A DNA stretch of 64,000 bases from Prauserella marina (GTDB lineage Bacteria; Actinomycetota; Actinomycetes; Mycobacteriales; Pseudonocardiaceae). The stretch is taken from assembly GCF_002240355.1 (NCBI RefSeq), contig NZ_CP016353.1:4018501-4082500 (forward strand). The letters run 5' to 3'. A program made the translations under genes and the position numbers. The notes under the pieces were generated by a model, which had not been told where the DNA came from, searched no databases, and saw nothing but the letters and a program-made list of their open reading frames with translations. Positions 1-8,938 of the stretch are shown here, one piece after another (position 1 is the first letter of the stretch; every line of letters begins with the position of its first letter).

Positions 1-449
1 TCGAGCTGAAGGCGCTCGGCGGCCCTTCGTTCGGCAACAACTACAACAACCGAGTGGAAGAAGCCCTCGGCAGTGCCGTCGACCTGCGAAGGGCAGTGCT
101 GGAGAAGCTGTTCCCCGGCGAGAAGCCGTGGCTCGGATACTTTTTCATCATGGAAGACGGGCCTGGCTCACGGGCGCCGGTCAGAATCGAAAAGGGGGCA
201 TTCCCAGTCGAGGACATCTGGCACGGAAGCTCGTATCAGAAGCGTTTTTCGGTGTTCTGCGAACGCCTCATGGAGGAGCGGATTTACGACTCGATCTGCT
301 ATGTGACGTCCTCCGCCGCTGCCCCCACACCGGTCGAGCCGCTCGAAAGTCTCGACTGGAGGCACTTCTCCGCGTCGATCAATTCACGCATCAGTTTCCT
401 CAAGGAGCTTGGCCTTCCGAAGGAAGACGGCGGGATGCTTCCCCGGTAG
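1..449 (+). CDS. XhoI/PaeR7I-type restriction endonuclease, C-terminal part
   Basis: Type II restriction endonuclease fragment, cut off at its 5' end by the window edge. The reading frame is open from base 3 and begins E-L-K, followed by GPSFGNNYNNR-x-EEALGSA. E-x-K is the second half of a PD-(D/E)xK catalytic site, and the Phe-Gly-Asn-Asn-x-Asn-Asn-Arg stretch followed by E-E-A-x-G-S-A is what I recall of the XhoI/PaeR7I family, whose members cut CTCGAG. Further support comes from the F-x-E-D and Y-x-x-R-F-x-V/I-x-C motifs. Roughly 150 residues are visible, against about 245 in PaeR7I. The partner methyltransferase should lie upstream, outside the window. The 3' end overlaps the convergent dehydratase gene by 50 bases. 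The GTG at 54 is internal to the domain and not the true start. Family assignment is from memory of motifs. Confidence 0.75.
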   Translation, partial: ELKALGGPSFGNNYNNRVEEALGSAVDLRRAVLEKLFPGEKPWLGYFFIMEDGPGSRAPVRIEKGAFPVEDIWHGSSYQKRFSVFCERLMEERIYDSICYVTSSAAAPTPVEPLESLDWRHFSASINSRISFLKELGLPKEDGGMLPR

Positions 450-2298
450 GTGATCGAACGGCGCGGTGGGCGGTCATGCGGACCGGAGCGTTCACCGCGC
501 CGTAGCCGGAATACCCACCGGCCCGTTGTACGATCTCCAGGAAGATCCGGTCACCAAAAACCTCGGTGTGGAAATGGTAGTACTCCCCCACCCCGTCACG
601 GTCGTAGAGCACCTGACATTCCCGCATGGCCGCCAGTACCTCCGGATCGAGCTCCAGCCGCGCGCCCAGATCGTCGTAATAATTGTCCGGAATGGACAGT
701 AGAGGCGCGCCACGAGCACGCATCGCGCGAGCGCTCGCGAAGATGTCGCCAGTGGCCATCGCCAGGTGCTGAGGATCCGGAACGCCTGGCGCCCAGTCGC
801 CCCGGCGCAGGACCGTGCCGTGCAGCGCGATCCGGACCCGGCCGGCGGGTTCGGTCACCGCACGCCCCCGCACCAAGCCGAACGGCGCGGCGAACTCACT
901 GTCGTGCCGGGGATCCAGCCCGAGCACCGCACGGTAGAACAGCGTGGCCTCGTCGAAGTAGTCGAACGGTTGCGCGAGCGCCACGTGGTCGATGTGCGTC
1001 ACAGCGGTCGGCGCGTCGGACGCGGTGCCGGTGAGGATGAAGTCGCTGAGCCAGCCCGTTCCTTCGGCTCCGGTGCGGCAGAAGAAGATTTCCGTCCCGT
1101 CCGGAGCGGCGACCGCCGTGAGATCGGCCTCGGCGGGACCGCGAGCGCGCGGCAATGCCGGAGCAAGCAGCGCCTCGGCCCGGCGAGCCGAGGCTGCCGG
1201 GTCCGCGGTCTCCACGGCGATGGCACTGACCGCGGTGGCCTGCTCGCCGCCGGAATTGAGCAGGATACGAGCATCGCCCAGCTGCCAGAGCTGAACCGGC
1301 TTGGACCGGTGCTCACCGATGTGCGCGAACCCCATCGCGGCCAGCGCTCGCGCCAGCCGCGGACCGGAATCGGCGTCCACGGCGAGCTCGGTGAAGGCGA
1401 ATCCGGACAGCTCGGGCGCCGGTGCAGGACGAGCGAGCTCGATTCGTTCCCGTTGCCGCACCTCGGGTTGCCGCCCGAGTGCCTCTTCCAAGGCGATCAG
1501 CGAACGCATCGCGTCGACGGCGGCCCGGTCCGGAGCGGACTGGCGGAAGACGTCGTTGAACACTTCGAGCGAGAGCGGGCCGCGGTAACCGGTGGCGAGC
1601 ACCGCGGTGGTGAACGTGGCGAGGTCGAAGGATCCCTGCCCCGGGAACAGCCGGTGGTGCCTGCTCCATTGCAGCACGTCCATGTCCAGGCGCGGCGCGT
1701 CGGCGAGTTGCAGGAAGAACAGCTTCTCGCCGGGGACGGTGGCGATTCCGGCCGGGTCGGTCTTCCCGTTTCCGTTGTCCGCACGGGAAAGTACGTGAAA
1801 ACTGTCCACACAGAGACCCAGTGCCGGATGGTCACCTCGCCTGACGATGTCCCAGGAATGCTCCCAGGTATTGACGAACCGTCCCCAGGCCAGCGCCTCG
1901 TAGGCGATCCGCATACCGCGCCGCGCGGCATGCTCGGCGAGTGTGTGCAGCTGTTCAGCGGCGAGATCGTCGTCGTCCACGGTGTCGGGAGCCACCGAGG
2001 AGCACACCAGAATCGTGTCCACGCCGAGCCGCTCCATCAACTCGAACTTGCGCTCGGCCCGCCGCAGGTTACGGCGCATGCTGTCCGGTTCCGCACCCTC
2101 GAAGTCCCGGAACGGCTGGTAAAGATCGATCGAAAGGCCGAGACCGGCGCAGTGTCGCCGCACTCGTTCCGCTGACCACGGCGCGGCGATGAAGTCGTTC
2201 TCGAAGATCTCGACCCCGTTGAACCCTGCCGCCGCTGCCGCGTTCAGTTTGTCCTCCAGCGTGCCCGACAGGCACACCGTCGCGATCGCCCTGTGCAT
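400..2298 (-). CDS. quiC: 3-dehydroshikimate dehydratase (sugar-phosphate isomerase/epimerase domain fused to HPPD-like domain)
   Basis: Converts 3-dehydroshikimate to protocatechuate in quinate/shikimate breakdown. The 632-residue protein has two parts. Residues about 1-280 are a xylose-isomerase-like TIM barrel starting MHRAIATVCLSGTLEDKL, with metal-ligand motifs around V-E-I-F-E and S-L-E-V-F. Residues about 300-600 are a vicinal-oxygen-chelate domain like 4-hydroxyphenylpyruvate dioxygenase (T-H-I-D-H-V-A; Y-Y-H-F-H-T; I-F-L-E-I-V-Q). This fusion is the known bacterial QuiC1 architecture. The ATG at 2298 is preferred over the in-frame start 18 bases upstream because GGAGGTGAGGAGC lies directly before it. 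It is the last gene of the operon. Its final 16 or so residues run into the restriction-enzyme gene on the other strand and may be an extended, non-native tail. Confidence 0.85.
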   Translation of the reverse strand: MHRAIATVCLSGTLEDKLNAAAAAGFNGVEIFENDFIAAPWSAERVRRHCAGLGLSIDLYQPFRDFEGAEPDSMRRNLRRAERKFELMERLGVDTILVCSSVAPDTVDDDDLAAEQLHTLAEHAARRGMRIAYEALAWGRFVNTWEHSWDIVRRGDHPALGLCVDSFHVLSRADNGNGKTDPAGIATVPGEKLFFLQLADAPRLDMDVLQWSRHHRLFPGQGSFDLATFTTAVLATGYRGPLSLEVFNDVFRQSAPDRAAVDAMRSLIALEEALGRQPEVRQRERIELARPAPAPELSGFAFTELAVDADSGPRLARALAAMGFAHIGEHRSKPVQLWQLGDARILLNSGGEQATAVSAIAVETADPAASARRAEALLAPALPRARGPAEADLTAVAAPDGTEIFFCRTGAEGTGWLSDFILTGTASDAPTAVTHIDHVALAQPFDYFDEATLFYRAVLGLDPRHDSEFAAPFGLVRGRAVTEPAGRVRIALHGTVLRRGDWAPGVPDPQHLAMATGDIFASARAMRARGAPLLSIPDNYYDDLGARLELDPEVLAAMRECQVLYDRDGVGEYYHFHTEVFGDRIFLEIVQRAGGYSGYGAVNAPVRMTAHRAVRSPTGEASRRLPSEGQAP

Positions 2299-2312
2299 GC
2301 TCCTCACCTCCA

Positions 2313-3344
2313 TCACCCGACGGTCACGAGTCCACCCGTGCGTGCCGCCTCAACGACGGCGCGGGCAGCTCGCAATGTCCGCAACCCTTCTCGCCCGTCG
2401 ACCAGCGGCCGGGCCTCGCCCCCGACGACGGCACAAAAATGGTCCAGCTGCCGGGCAAGCGGGTCGTGCTCCGGAGCGGGCACCACCGTCGTCCGGAATG
2501 GTTCTCGCCAGGAACGCTTACCTCGGAAGACCTGTAGCCGCATGGTCGGGATGGCCAGCGACCCGTGCGTGCCTGCCAGCAGGTAACAATCCTCGCCGGC
2601 GTAGCTGGGGTAACCGGCGTCCTCCCTGGACGTCTGTTCCCAGCTCCGCGATGAGGCCGCCGTGTCGGACAACAGAAAGGTGCCCAGTACCCCCGAGTCG
2701 AACCGGAGGGTGAGCGCCGCGGTGTCCTCGACGGCGAACCGTCGGACCGCGCTGGACGTGATGGCTTGCACGCTGACGACGTCACCGCACAGCGCGCGCA
2801 GGCTGTCGATGTCGTGGATCAGGTTGATCAGGATCGGGCCGCCGCCGGGTTCGCTACGCCAGGAGCCGCTTTCGAAGTAGTCGTCCGGCTTGTAGAACAA
2901 CGCGCAGCCCTGCACCGCGACCAGTCTGCCGAGCTCGCCGCGACACACGATGTCCTGGGCTGCCGCGAGGATCGGACTGTGCCTGCGGTGGTGCCCGACC
3001 AGCAGCGGAACCCCCTCGGCCTCGGCCGTCGCGACCATCGCCGCGCCTGCCGCGACGGTGTCGGCGAGCGGTTTCTCGACCAGCACCGGTATCCCGGCCT
3101 CGACGCAGCACAGAACGTGCTCGGCATGGCACCGGTTCGGCGAGGCGACGACGACCGCGTCCGGCCTGGCCGAGGTCAGCATGTCCGGCAGTTCCGCGTA
3201 ACCGGGCACCCCACTCCTCTCCCGCGCGGCCGGATCGGAGTCCACAACGGACACCAGCTCGCAGCCGGGGTGTCGCCGCACCAGGTCGATGTGCCTGCGC
3301 CCGATGAGACCGGCGCCCACAACCGCGATCCGGACCCGGCTCAC
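2313..3344 (-). CDS. Gfo/Idh/MocA-family NAD(P)-dependent oxidoreductase
   Basis: Soluble dehydrogenase of 343 residues. It opens with a Rossmann dinucleotide motif ([12 protein letters not shown]) and carries the family signature VLVEKPLA near residue 95, whose Lys is usually catalytic. The C-terminal half is the typical alpha/beta substrate domain. The GTG at 3344 overlaps the stop of aroQ (GTGA), so the two are translationally coupled; the longer reading frame upstream is a shadow of aroQ. In this operon it could oxidise quinate or shikimate, or a glycosylated or stereoisomeric relative. Which of this gene and the zinc alcohol dehydrogenase at 6679-7680 acts on quinate cannot be told from sequence. 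Confidence 0.85.
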   Translation of the reverse strand: MSRVRIAVVGAGLIGRRHIDLVRRHPGCELVSVVDSDPAARERSGVPGYAELPDMLTSARPDAVVVASPNRCHAEHVLCCVEAGIPVLVEKPLADTVAAGAAMVATAEAEGVPLLVGHHRRHSPILAAAQDIVCRGELGRLVAVQGCALFYKPDDYFESGSWRSEPGGGPILINLIHDIDSLRALCGDVVSVQAITSSAVRRFAVEDTAALTLRFDSGVLGTFLLSDTAASSRSWEQTSREDAGYPSYAGEDCYLLAGTHGSLAIPTMRLQVFRGKRSWREPFRTTVVPAPEHDPLARQLDHFCAVVGGEARPLVDGREGLRTLRAARAVVEAARTGGLVTVG

Positions 3345-3775
3345 GGAGTGGCCCGCGCGGCCAGCCATCGCAGAGCGAGGGCATATCCGGCGACGCCACA
3401 GCCCACGATCGTCGCCGTGGCCACGGGCGAGATGTAGGAATGCGCTCGAAACGGTTCCCGCGCGTGCACGTTGGTGATGTGCACCTCGACAAGCGGCCCG
3501 GTGAGCATGGCACACGCGTCGCGCAACGCCACCGACGTGTGTGTCCACGCGCCCGGGGTCAGCACCACCGCGGCCCCGTCGCCGGATGCTTCGTGCACCC
3601 AGCCAAGCATCTCGTGCTCCGTGTCGGTCTGCCGCACATCCACGTCGAGGTTCAGTTCGGTCGCCAGTGCCCGGCTGGATTCGGCGAGCGCGGCATGGGT
3701 GGTGCTGCCGTACTTGCCGGGCTCCCTGCGGCCGAGCCGTCCCAGATTGGGTCCATTGAGGATGCGGACCTGCAC
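3341..3775 (-). CDS. aroQ: type II 3-dehydroquinate dehydratase
   Basis: Interconverts 3-dehydroquinate and 3-dehydroshikimate. The 144 residues match the usual length of the dodecameric type II enzyme. The N-terminal signature NGPNL-x-x-LG-x-REP-x-x-YG contains the catalytic Tyr and the flexible-loop Arg, and the later [12 protein letters not shown] motif supplies the catalytic His and the phosphate-like binding Arg. The start is GTG with AAGGA seven bases upstream. It sits between the TRAP solute receptor and a Gfo/Idh oxidoreductase, so a catabolic (QuiB/QsuC-like) role is more likely than aromatic biosynthesis. The chromosome presumably carries a separate shikimate-pathway copy. Confidence 0.93.
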   Translation of the reverse strand: MQVRILNGPNLGRLGRREPGKYGSTTHAALAESSRALATELNLDVDVRQTDTEHEMLGWVHEASGDGAAVVLTPGAWTHTSVALRDACAMLTGPLVEVHITNVHAREPFRAHSYISPVATATIVGCGVAGYALALRWLAARATP

Positions 3776-3791
3776 GTCATGTCCTTTCCGG

Positions 3792-4814
3792 CTACTTGGC
3801 GAACTCGCGAACCTGTTGGTACAGCGTCAGTTGTTCACCGGAGAGCGTGCGGTTGAAATAGTCCTCCGCACGCGTGGCGAACGCATCGCGATCGACGTCC
3901 TCGACGACTGTCGGTCCGTTGTTCTCGCGCCACTCGCCGAGTACCTTTTCTTCCTCGTCCTCCATGCACGTGCGGTTCTCGACCCTGGTCTGCCGCACAG
4001 CGGTCGTGAGCGCTTGTTGCTGCTCGGCCGAAAGCTTCCGCCAGCTGTTTTCGTTGACCACGATCAACTGGGAACCGGTCTGGTGGCCGGAAAGGCTGAC
4101 GTGGCTCTGCACCTCGTCGAAGCTCATCTCCGCGATCGTGGCGATGGGGTTTTCCTGGCCGTCGATGATGCCCTGCTGGAGGCCGAGGTACACCTCCTCG
4201 AAGGCCACCGCCGTGGCGCTGGCGCCCACGGCCTTGGCGTTCTCAAGATAGATCGGCGAGTCCGCGTAGCGCATTCGCAGCCCTTGCAGATCGGCCGGTT
4301 CGCGGATCGGCTTGTTGGCCGAGAAGTGCCGCATTCCGAAGTACCAGGCGTCGAGGATGCGGGTTCCGGTCTCCCGCGCGAAGTTCTCCTTCAGCTCGGT
4401 TGCCCCTGGGCTGTCGAAGAACTGGAAGAGGTGGTCGGCATCGTCGAAGGCATAGGCCATGTCGAGCACGCCGACCGGGGCGTAGCTGGCCGCCAGCGCT
4501 GAGGAGCCCTGGACGTCCATGTCGACGTCGCCGGAGACGACGGACGTGAACCGCGCCGCGTCGCCACCGAGCTGGCTGTTGGGAAAGGTTTCGATGGTGA
4601 CGCCGTTGTCCTGCTCGTTGATCTTGTCGGCGACGGCCTGGATACCGCACCGGGTGTGCGGATGGTTGGTGGTGTAACTGTTGGCAAACGACAACGTCAC
4701 GGTGCCATCGCCACCATCGTCGCCTGCGCCACCGCCCATGGCGGTGCATCCGGTCGCGAACAGAAGCGCGACCGGTATGAGTGCCAGTTTCGGATGCGGG
4801 TTCCTGGTCGGCAT
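3792..4814 (-). CDS. dctP: TRAP transporter solute-binding lipoprotein, DctP type
   Basis: Extracytoplasmic receptor of a tripartite TRAP importer. The 340-residue protein starts at ATG 4814 behind GAGGAGG. A signal peptide ends in the lipobox L-F-A-T-G-C-T, so it should be a membrane-anchored lipoprotein. DctP hallmarks are visible: L-R-M-R-Y (the conserved Arg that salt-bridges a carboxylate ligand), followed by [21 protein letters not shown]. The ligand is therefore an organic acid, and the neighbouring dehydroquinase and dehydroshikimate dehydratase point to quinate, shikimate or a related cyclohexane carboxylate. An N-terminal extension in the same frame (to 4862) lacks a ribosome site and is rejected. 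Confidence 0.92.
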   Translation of the reverse strand: MPTRNPHPKLALIPVALLFATGCTAMGGGAGDDGGDGTVTLSFANSYTTNHPHTRCGIQAVADKINEQDNGVTIETFPNSQLGGDAARFTSVVSGDVDMDVQGSSALAASYAPVGVLDMAYAFDDADHLFQFFDSPGATELKENFARETGTRILDAWYFGMRHFSANKPIREPADLQGLRMRYADSPIYLENAKAVGASATAVAFEEVYLGLQQGIIDGQENPIATIAEMSFDEVQSHVSLSGHQTGSQLIVVNENSWRKLSAEQQQALTTAVRQTRVENRTCMEDEEEKVLGEWRENNGPTVVEDVDRDAFATRAEDYFNRTLSGEQLTLYQQVREFAK

Positions 4815-4845
4815 CGTTGCCTCCTCGGTCGGTTGTGGTGGCGGT

Positions 4846-6120
4846 CTACAGCCCGAGAACACCGGGCAGGAACATGACCACTGACGGAACGAACGTGATG
4901 AGCAACTGCACCGCCAGCAGTGGGATCAGAAACGGTGCCGTCCCACGGAACACCTCGTGCACGGGCAGGTTGGTGACCGGGCTGAGGACGTAGAGGACCG
5001 CGCCGATCGGCGGCGTGAGCAGGCCGATCATCAGGTTGACGATCGCGATGACTCCGAAGTGCAGTGGGTCGACACCGAACTCGACGGCGATCGGCAACAG
5101 GATCGGCACCGTGATCACGAGCACCGAGGTGCCCTCCAGTACCGCGCCGAGAAAGAGCAACAGGACATTGACCATCAGCAGGAACACGATCTGGTTGTCG
5201 GTCACGCCGAGCATCAGATCGGCCACCGCTTGCGGTATCTGTTCGCGGGCGAGGATCCAGCCCAGCAACCCGGAAGCGCCGAGGATCAGCGTGATCGAGG
5301 CGGTGGTGGCCGCCGTGTCCCGCAGGATCCGGCCCAGATCGCGCAACCGCACCGTGCGATAAAGGAATCCGAGGAGCAGCACGTACGCGGCACCGACCGC
5401 GGCGGCTTCCGTCGGAGTGAACAACCCTCCGAGGATGCCTCCGAGAATGATGACCGGAGTCAGCAACGGCCCGAGTACGCGGACGGCCGCGACGCGCAAC
5501 CGGCCCCAGTCGAACGGCTGCGCCTCCAGGTCGGTCTGACGGCGAGCCCAGACGAAGACGGCCACCGCGAGTCCGGTCGCCATCAGGAGCGCGGGCACGA
5601 CGGACGCCGCGAACAGCGCCCCGGTCGACACGGCCGCGATCGAGGCATAGATGACGGCCGGGATACTCGGCGGCATGACCGGTGCGATGAGGCTGGACGC
5701 GGCCGTGATACCCACCGAGAAGCGCTTGGAATATCCCTTGCGCACCATGGCGGGCACCTCGACCCTGCCGAGACCGGCGGCATCGGCCAGCGCGGAGCCG
5801 CTCATCCAGGAGAAGCCCACGCTCACGCCGATGTTCACATAGCCGAGGCTGCCCTTGATCCTGCCGATCAGGGACAGCGCGAAATCGAAGAGCCGATCCG
5901 CGATGCCCGCGTGGCTGGCGATCACGCCGACAAGGATGAACAGCGGTACCGCGAGCAGCGGGAAGCTGTCGATCGCACCGGTGACCTCGCGCATGCTCAG
6001 ACCGAACGACTGCCCGTTGAACGTCGCGTAGGTCAGGCACGGACCGAGCAACGCGAACGCCACCGGCACCCGCAGCGCGAGCAGCGCGATGATCGCGGCT
6101 CCAAGGAACAGCATGTTCAT
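4846..6120 (-). CDS. dctM: TRAP transporter large permease, DctM type
   Basis: The 424-residue, about 12-segment integral membrane subunit that carries substrate in sodium-coupled TRAP transport. Sequence marks include the N-terminal A-L-L-A-L-R-V-P-V-A-F-A-L segment, the P-L-F-I-L-x-G loop, the G-S-A-L-A-D-A-A-G-L-G motif and the P-P-S-I-P-A-V-I-Y segment, all typical of DctM. Its ATG overlaps the stop of the small permease by four bases (ATGA), showing translational coupling. The receptor gene follows 31 bases downstream. Confidence 0.93.
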   Translation of the reverse strand: MNMLFLGAAIIALLALRVPVAFALLGPCLTYATFNGQSFGLSMREVTGAIDSFPLLAVPLFILVGVIASHAGIADRLFDFALSLIGRIKGSLGYVNIGVSVGFSWMSGSALADAAGLGRVEVPAMVRKGYSKRFSVGITAASSLIAPVMPPSIPAVIYASIAAVSTGALFAASVVPALLMATGLAVAVFVWARRQTDLEAQPFDWGRLRVAAVRVLGPLLTPVIILGGILGGLFTPTEAAAVGAAYVLLLGFLYRTVRLRDLGRILRDTAATTASITLILGASGLLGWILAREQIPQAVADLMLGVTDNQIVFLLMVNVLLLFLGAVLEGTSVLVITVPILLPIAVEFGVDPLHFGVIAIVNLMIGLLTPPIGAVLYVLSPVTNLPVHEVFRGTAPFLIPLLAVQLLITFVPSVVMFLPGVLGL

Positions 6121-6686
6121 GCGGACCGCCCCTCTCCGGCCGGCGGCAGGAAAACAGCCGCGACCGAGCGCACGGTGGTCAACACCAGGCCGGCGAACGG
6201 AATGAGATAGAAGTAGCCGATGGGCAGGCCAAGGGCCGGCGAAACCTGGAGTGGCGATTGAGTGACCATGCCGAACGCCTCGTACGCCAGATTCAGGCAG
6301 ACGATCGCGACCATGATGTTGGCGAACGAGACCACGAGCCTGCGCACCACGCCTTTGGCCACATAGTCGACAAGCTTGAGCGTGACGTGCTCATCGCGTC
6401 CCATCAGATAGCCCGACATCGCGAAGGTCAGCCACACGAGACTGAACCTGGCCAGCTCGCCGGTCCACACCCAGCCGCCGCCAGGCAGGTAGCGCTGTCC
6501 CGCCTGCACCAGCATGAGCACGAAGATCGTGCTCAGCAGCAGACCGCCGATCACCGCCTCACCGATGGAGAACCACCGGAACACGGTTCGCAGCATGCCG
6601 CGGAAGTTGCCTCCCTGCTTGTCCGGTCCTTTGTGGTCGATCGCCCGCGATGTGACGTCATGCCCCGCGTGCGGCTGCTCAGCCAT
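6117..6686 (-). CDS. dctQ: TRAP transporter small permease, DctQ type
   Basis: Four-helix membrane subunit that partners DctM and docks the solute receptor. At 189 residues it carries a roughly 40-residue cytoplasmic N-terminus and then helices near residues 45-65, 80-98, 120-140 and 155-178. The motif W-T-G-E-L-A-R-F-S-L-V-W-L-T-F of helix 2 is diagnostic of DctQ. The ATG at 6686 overlaps the end of the alcohol dehydrogenase gene by eight bases. An in-frame extension to 6767 would run into that gene and is not used. Confidence 0.9.
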   Translation of the reverse strand: MAEQPHAGHDVTSRAIDHKGPDKQGGNFRGMLRTVFRWFSIGEAVIGGLLLSTIFVLMLVQAGQRYLPGGGWVWTGELARFSLVWLTFAMSGYLMGRDEHVTLKLVDYVAKGVVRRLVVSFANIMVAIVCLNLAYEAFGMVTQSPLQVSPALGLPIGYFYLIPFAGLVLTTVRSVAAVFLPPAGEGRSA

Positions 6687-7680
6687 GTCGGGCCTCCCGC
6701 CAGCCACTGAGGTCGATCCACGACTTACCCCGCGCCGAACGCGCCTGCGCGAAGGCATCCGCCGCACCCCCCGGCGGCATTCCCTGCCTCAGGACCCTCG
6801 CGGGCTCCAGCGTGCCCGCGGTCACGGCCGCGACGGTGTCACCGAAGTCGGCGGGATGGTCGTAGATCAACGAACCACGGATCACCAGCTGACGTCGCGT
6901 CACCTCCATTGTGGACAGGGAAACCCGCTGGTCGCTCATGCCGATCACCACCACGTCGCCTGCCGCCGAGACCGACCGCAACGCCAGTTCCCAGGTTTCC
7001 GGGGTGCCAGCCGTGTCGAAAACGACACGGAATTCACCTGCGCCGTCCCGGTCGACCGGCTTCGCGCCGATGCGTTCGGCGAGGGCGAGCCTGCCCGCGA
7101 GCGGCTCGATGACGCAGGGCCGCACACCGATCGCCAACAGCGCCTGGCAAACCAGGAGCCCCTGGGAACCAGCACCGAGAACGAGGCATTCGTCGCTCTC
7201 GGAAACTCCGGCACGACGGACGGCGGCCCTGGCCACCGCCAGCGGTTCCACACAGACAAGCGTCTCGTCGGACACGGACGCGGGAACGGGCCAGGCGAAC
7301 CGCGCCGGTACCGCGACACGCTCCGCCAACAGCCCGGGAATGGTCATTCCGACAATGCCTCGCGCGGAGCAGGCCGACGTCAGGCCGGTACGGCAGCTAC
7401 GGCAGGCAAAACAGACGTAGTTGGGTTCGATGACCACCCGCTGGCCGGGATGCCGGTCGGTGACATCGGCACCGACGGCCAGGATTTCGCCACCACCCTC
7501 GTGTCCCATCACCCAGGGCAGCGCGGGTGTCACCCGATGTCCTTCGTAGACCCCCAGATCGGAACCGCACAAGCCGACGGCACGCATCCCGACGAGCACC
7601 TCGTCCGAACCCAGCCGGGGCTCCGGCCAGTTGTCGACGACCTCGACCTGACGTGGCCGGGTCAGGACGATCGCCCTCAT
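6679..7680 (-). CDS. zinc-dependent medium-chain alcohol/polyol dehydrogenase
   Basis: First gene of the catabolic operon, 333 residues. It is a zinc-binding MDR dehydrogenase. The catalytic zinc site appears as G-L-C-G-S-D-L and G-H-E-G-G-G-E-I, a structural-zinc-like lobe as C-F-A-C-R-S-C-R-x-G-L-T-S-A-C, and the nucleotide fold as L-V-L-G-A-G-S-Q-G-L-L. This class oxidises polyols and cyclitols (sorbitol, threonine or inositol relatives), which fits oxidation of quinate or shikimate to the 3-dehydro acid; that substrate is inferred from context. The ATG at 7680 has GAGAGGGG upstream, and the 19 codons upstream of it in frame lie in the promoter region. Confidence 0.87.
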   Translation of the reverse strand: MRAIVLTRPRQVEVVDNWPEPRLGSDEVLVGMRAVGLCGSDLGVYEGHRVTPALPWVMGHEGGGEILAVGADVTDRHPGQRVVIEPNYVCFACRSCRTGLTSACSARGIVGMTIPGLLAERVAVPARFAWPVPASVSDETLVCVEPLAVARAAVRRAGVSESDECLVLGAGSQGLLVCQALLAIGVRPCVIEPLAGRLALAERIGAKPVDRDGAGEFRVVFDTAGTPETWELALRSVSAAGDVVVIGMSDQRVSLSTMEVTRRQLVIRGSLIYDHPADFGDTVAAVTAGTLEPARVLRQGMPPGGAADAFAQARSARGKSWIDLSGWREARHG

Positions 7681-7768
7681 CAACCGTGCCCCTCTCGACG
7701 TCGAGTCACAACCAGATGGAGCCGCTGACCAGCTCACCGGCCGGAAGTGCAGCCGACCTTAAAGGCGG

Positions 7769-7820
7769 TGGCAACCGAAGACAATCGCTTGCCAAAAGTT
7801 GCCATGGTGCTAGCGTTGCC
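7769..7820. promoter_or_regulatory. LacI-type operator cluster and promoter between the divergent genes
   Basis: The 169-bp gap between adh and the LacI gene contains TGGCAA at 7769-7774, TTGCCA at 7789-7794, TTGCCA at 7799-7804 and TTGCC at 7816-7820. The first two form an inverted repeat, and the two direct TTGCCA copies are spaced exactly one helical turn. TTGCCA 7789 with TAGCGT 7811-7816 (16-bp spacer) could also be the -35/-10 pair for the regulator, so binding would block transcription. Assignment to the adjacent LacI protein is inferred. Confidence 0.5.
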
Positions 7821-7849
7821 GCCGTCGACAGCTGGAGGGGAGTGCCGCG

Positions 7850-8851
7850 ATGGCGCGGGTTGCTGGCAACCGAACGACCATCTACGACGTCGCGCGAGAA
7901 GCGGGTGTCGCGACGTCGACCGTGTCCAGAGCACTGGCGAATCCTGGACGCGTCAACGCCCACACCCGCCAGCACATCATCGAGGTAGCCGAACGACTGG
8001 GCTATCACACCAATCCGATAGCCCGAGCATTGCCGTCCGGCCGCACCCAAACCGTCGCGCTGTTCGTCTCCGACATCACCAACCCGCACTTTTTCGGCAT
8101 CATCCGCGGAGCCGAGCAGCAAACCCGCGCGGCGGGCCGCACCCTCATCCTCGGCGACACCGAGGAATCGCCAGACCTCGAATCGGGCAACATCGAAAGA
8201 CTCACCGGCTCAGTGGACGGGTTCGTCATCGCCGCGAGTCGCATGTCCGACGAGGAGATTCGGGAACTGGCCGACCGGCACCGGCTCACCCTCATCAGCC
8301 GCCAGATCGACGGCGTACCCAGCGTGATCGTCGACCATGAGGACGGAACCAGGCAGATTATCGAGCACCTGGCCTCGCTGGGGCACACGTCGGTCGCCTA
8401 CCTCGCCGGGCCTCGCCGGTCCTGGATCGCGGCCAAACGCTGGCAAGCCATCCGCGCGACGGCGCGCCAGTTCGGAATGCGCGCCGCGAGGCTCGGGCCC
8501 TTCCCGCCGGCGGTGCGGGGTGGCGCGGCAGCCGCCGACGCGGTGTTCGGGCACGGCGCCACCGCGGCGATCGCCCACAACGATCTGCTGGCGATCGGCA
8601 TGCTCCGCCGGTTCGCCGACCGCGGTGTCCGAGTACCGAAGGACATCAGCGTGGTCGGCTACGACGACATCTTCGGCGCCGACTTCTGTTCCCCGCCATT
8701 GACCACGCTCGCCGGGCAATTCGAAGAGGCAGGCCGACTCGCCGTCGACCTGCTGCTCGGCGCCCGCCGTAGCGGGTCCGCCCGCGCGACCGAAATCGTG
8801 CTCCCCTCACACCTGGCCATCCGGCAATCCACCGGCCCCGCGCAGCGATGA
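7850..8851 (+). CDS. LacI-family transcriptional regulator
   Basis: DNA-binding repressor of 333 residues. An N-terminal helix-turn-helix (T-I-Y-D-V-A-R-E-A-G-V-A-T-S-T-V-S-R-A-L) and hinge helix (N-P-I-A-R-A-L-P-S-G-R) precede a periplasmic-binding-protein-like effector domain (residues about 65-330). The gene starts at ATG 7850 behind GGAGGGG and is divergent from the TRAP/dehydroquinase operon, so it most likely represses that operon and senses quinate, shikimate or a pathway intermediate. Hydrophobic P-N-H-F rather than a phosphosugar motif at the domain start does not identify the ligand. Confidence 0.92.
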   Translation: MARVAGNRTTIYDVAREAGVATSTVSRALANPGRVNAHTRQHIIEVAERLGYHTNPIARALPSGRTQTVALFVSDITNPHFFGIIRGAEQQTRAAGRTLILGDTEESPDLESGNIERLTGSVDGFVIAASRMSDEEIRELADRHRLTLISRQIDGVPSVIVDHEDGTRQIIEHLASLGHTSVAYLAGPRRSWIAAKRWQAIRATARQFGMRAARLGPFPPAVRGGAAAADAVFGHGATAAIAHNDLLAIGMLRRFADRGVRVPKDISVVGYDDIFGADFCSPPLTTLAGQFEEAGRLAVDLLLGARRSGSARATEIVLPSHLAIRQSTGPAQR

Positions 8852-8938
8852 GAACGGCTCCACGATCCACGACGCGAATCAGCTACCGGCCGTTCATTCG
8901 CCGTAGACCAGCCGCGCGCAATGCGGGCTCGCCGCGCC

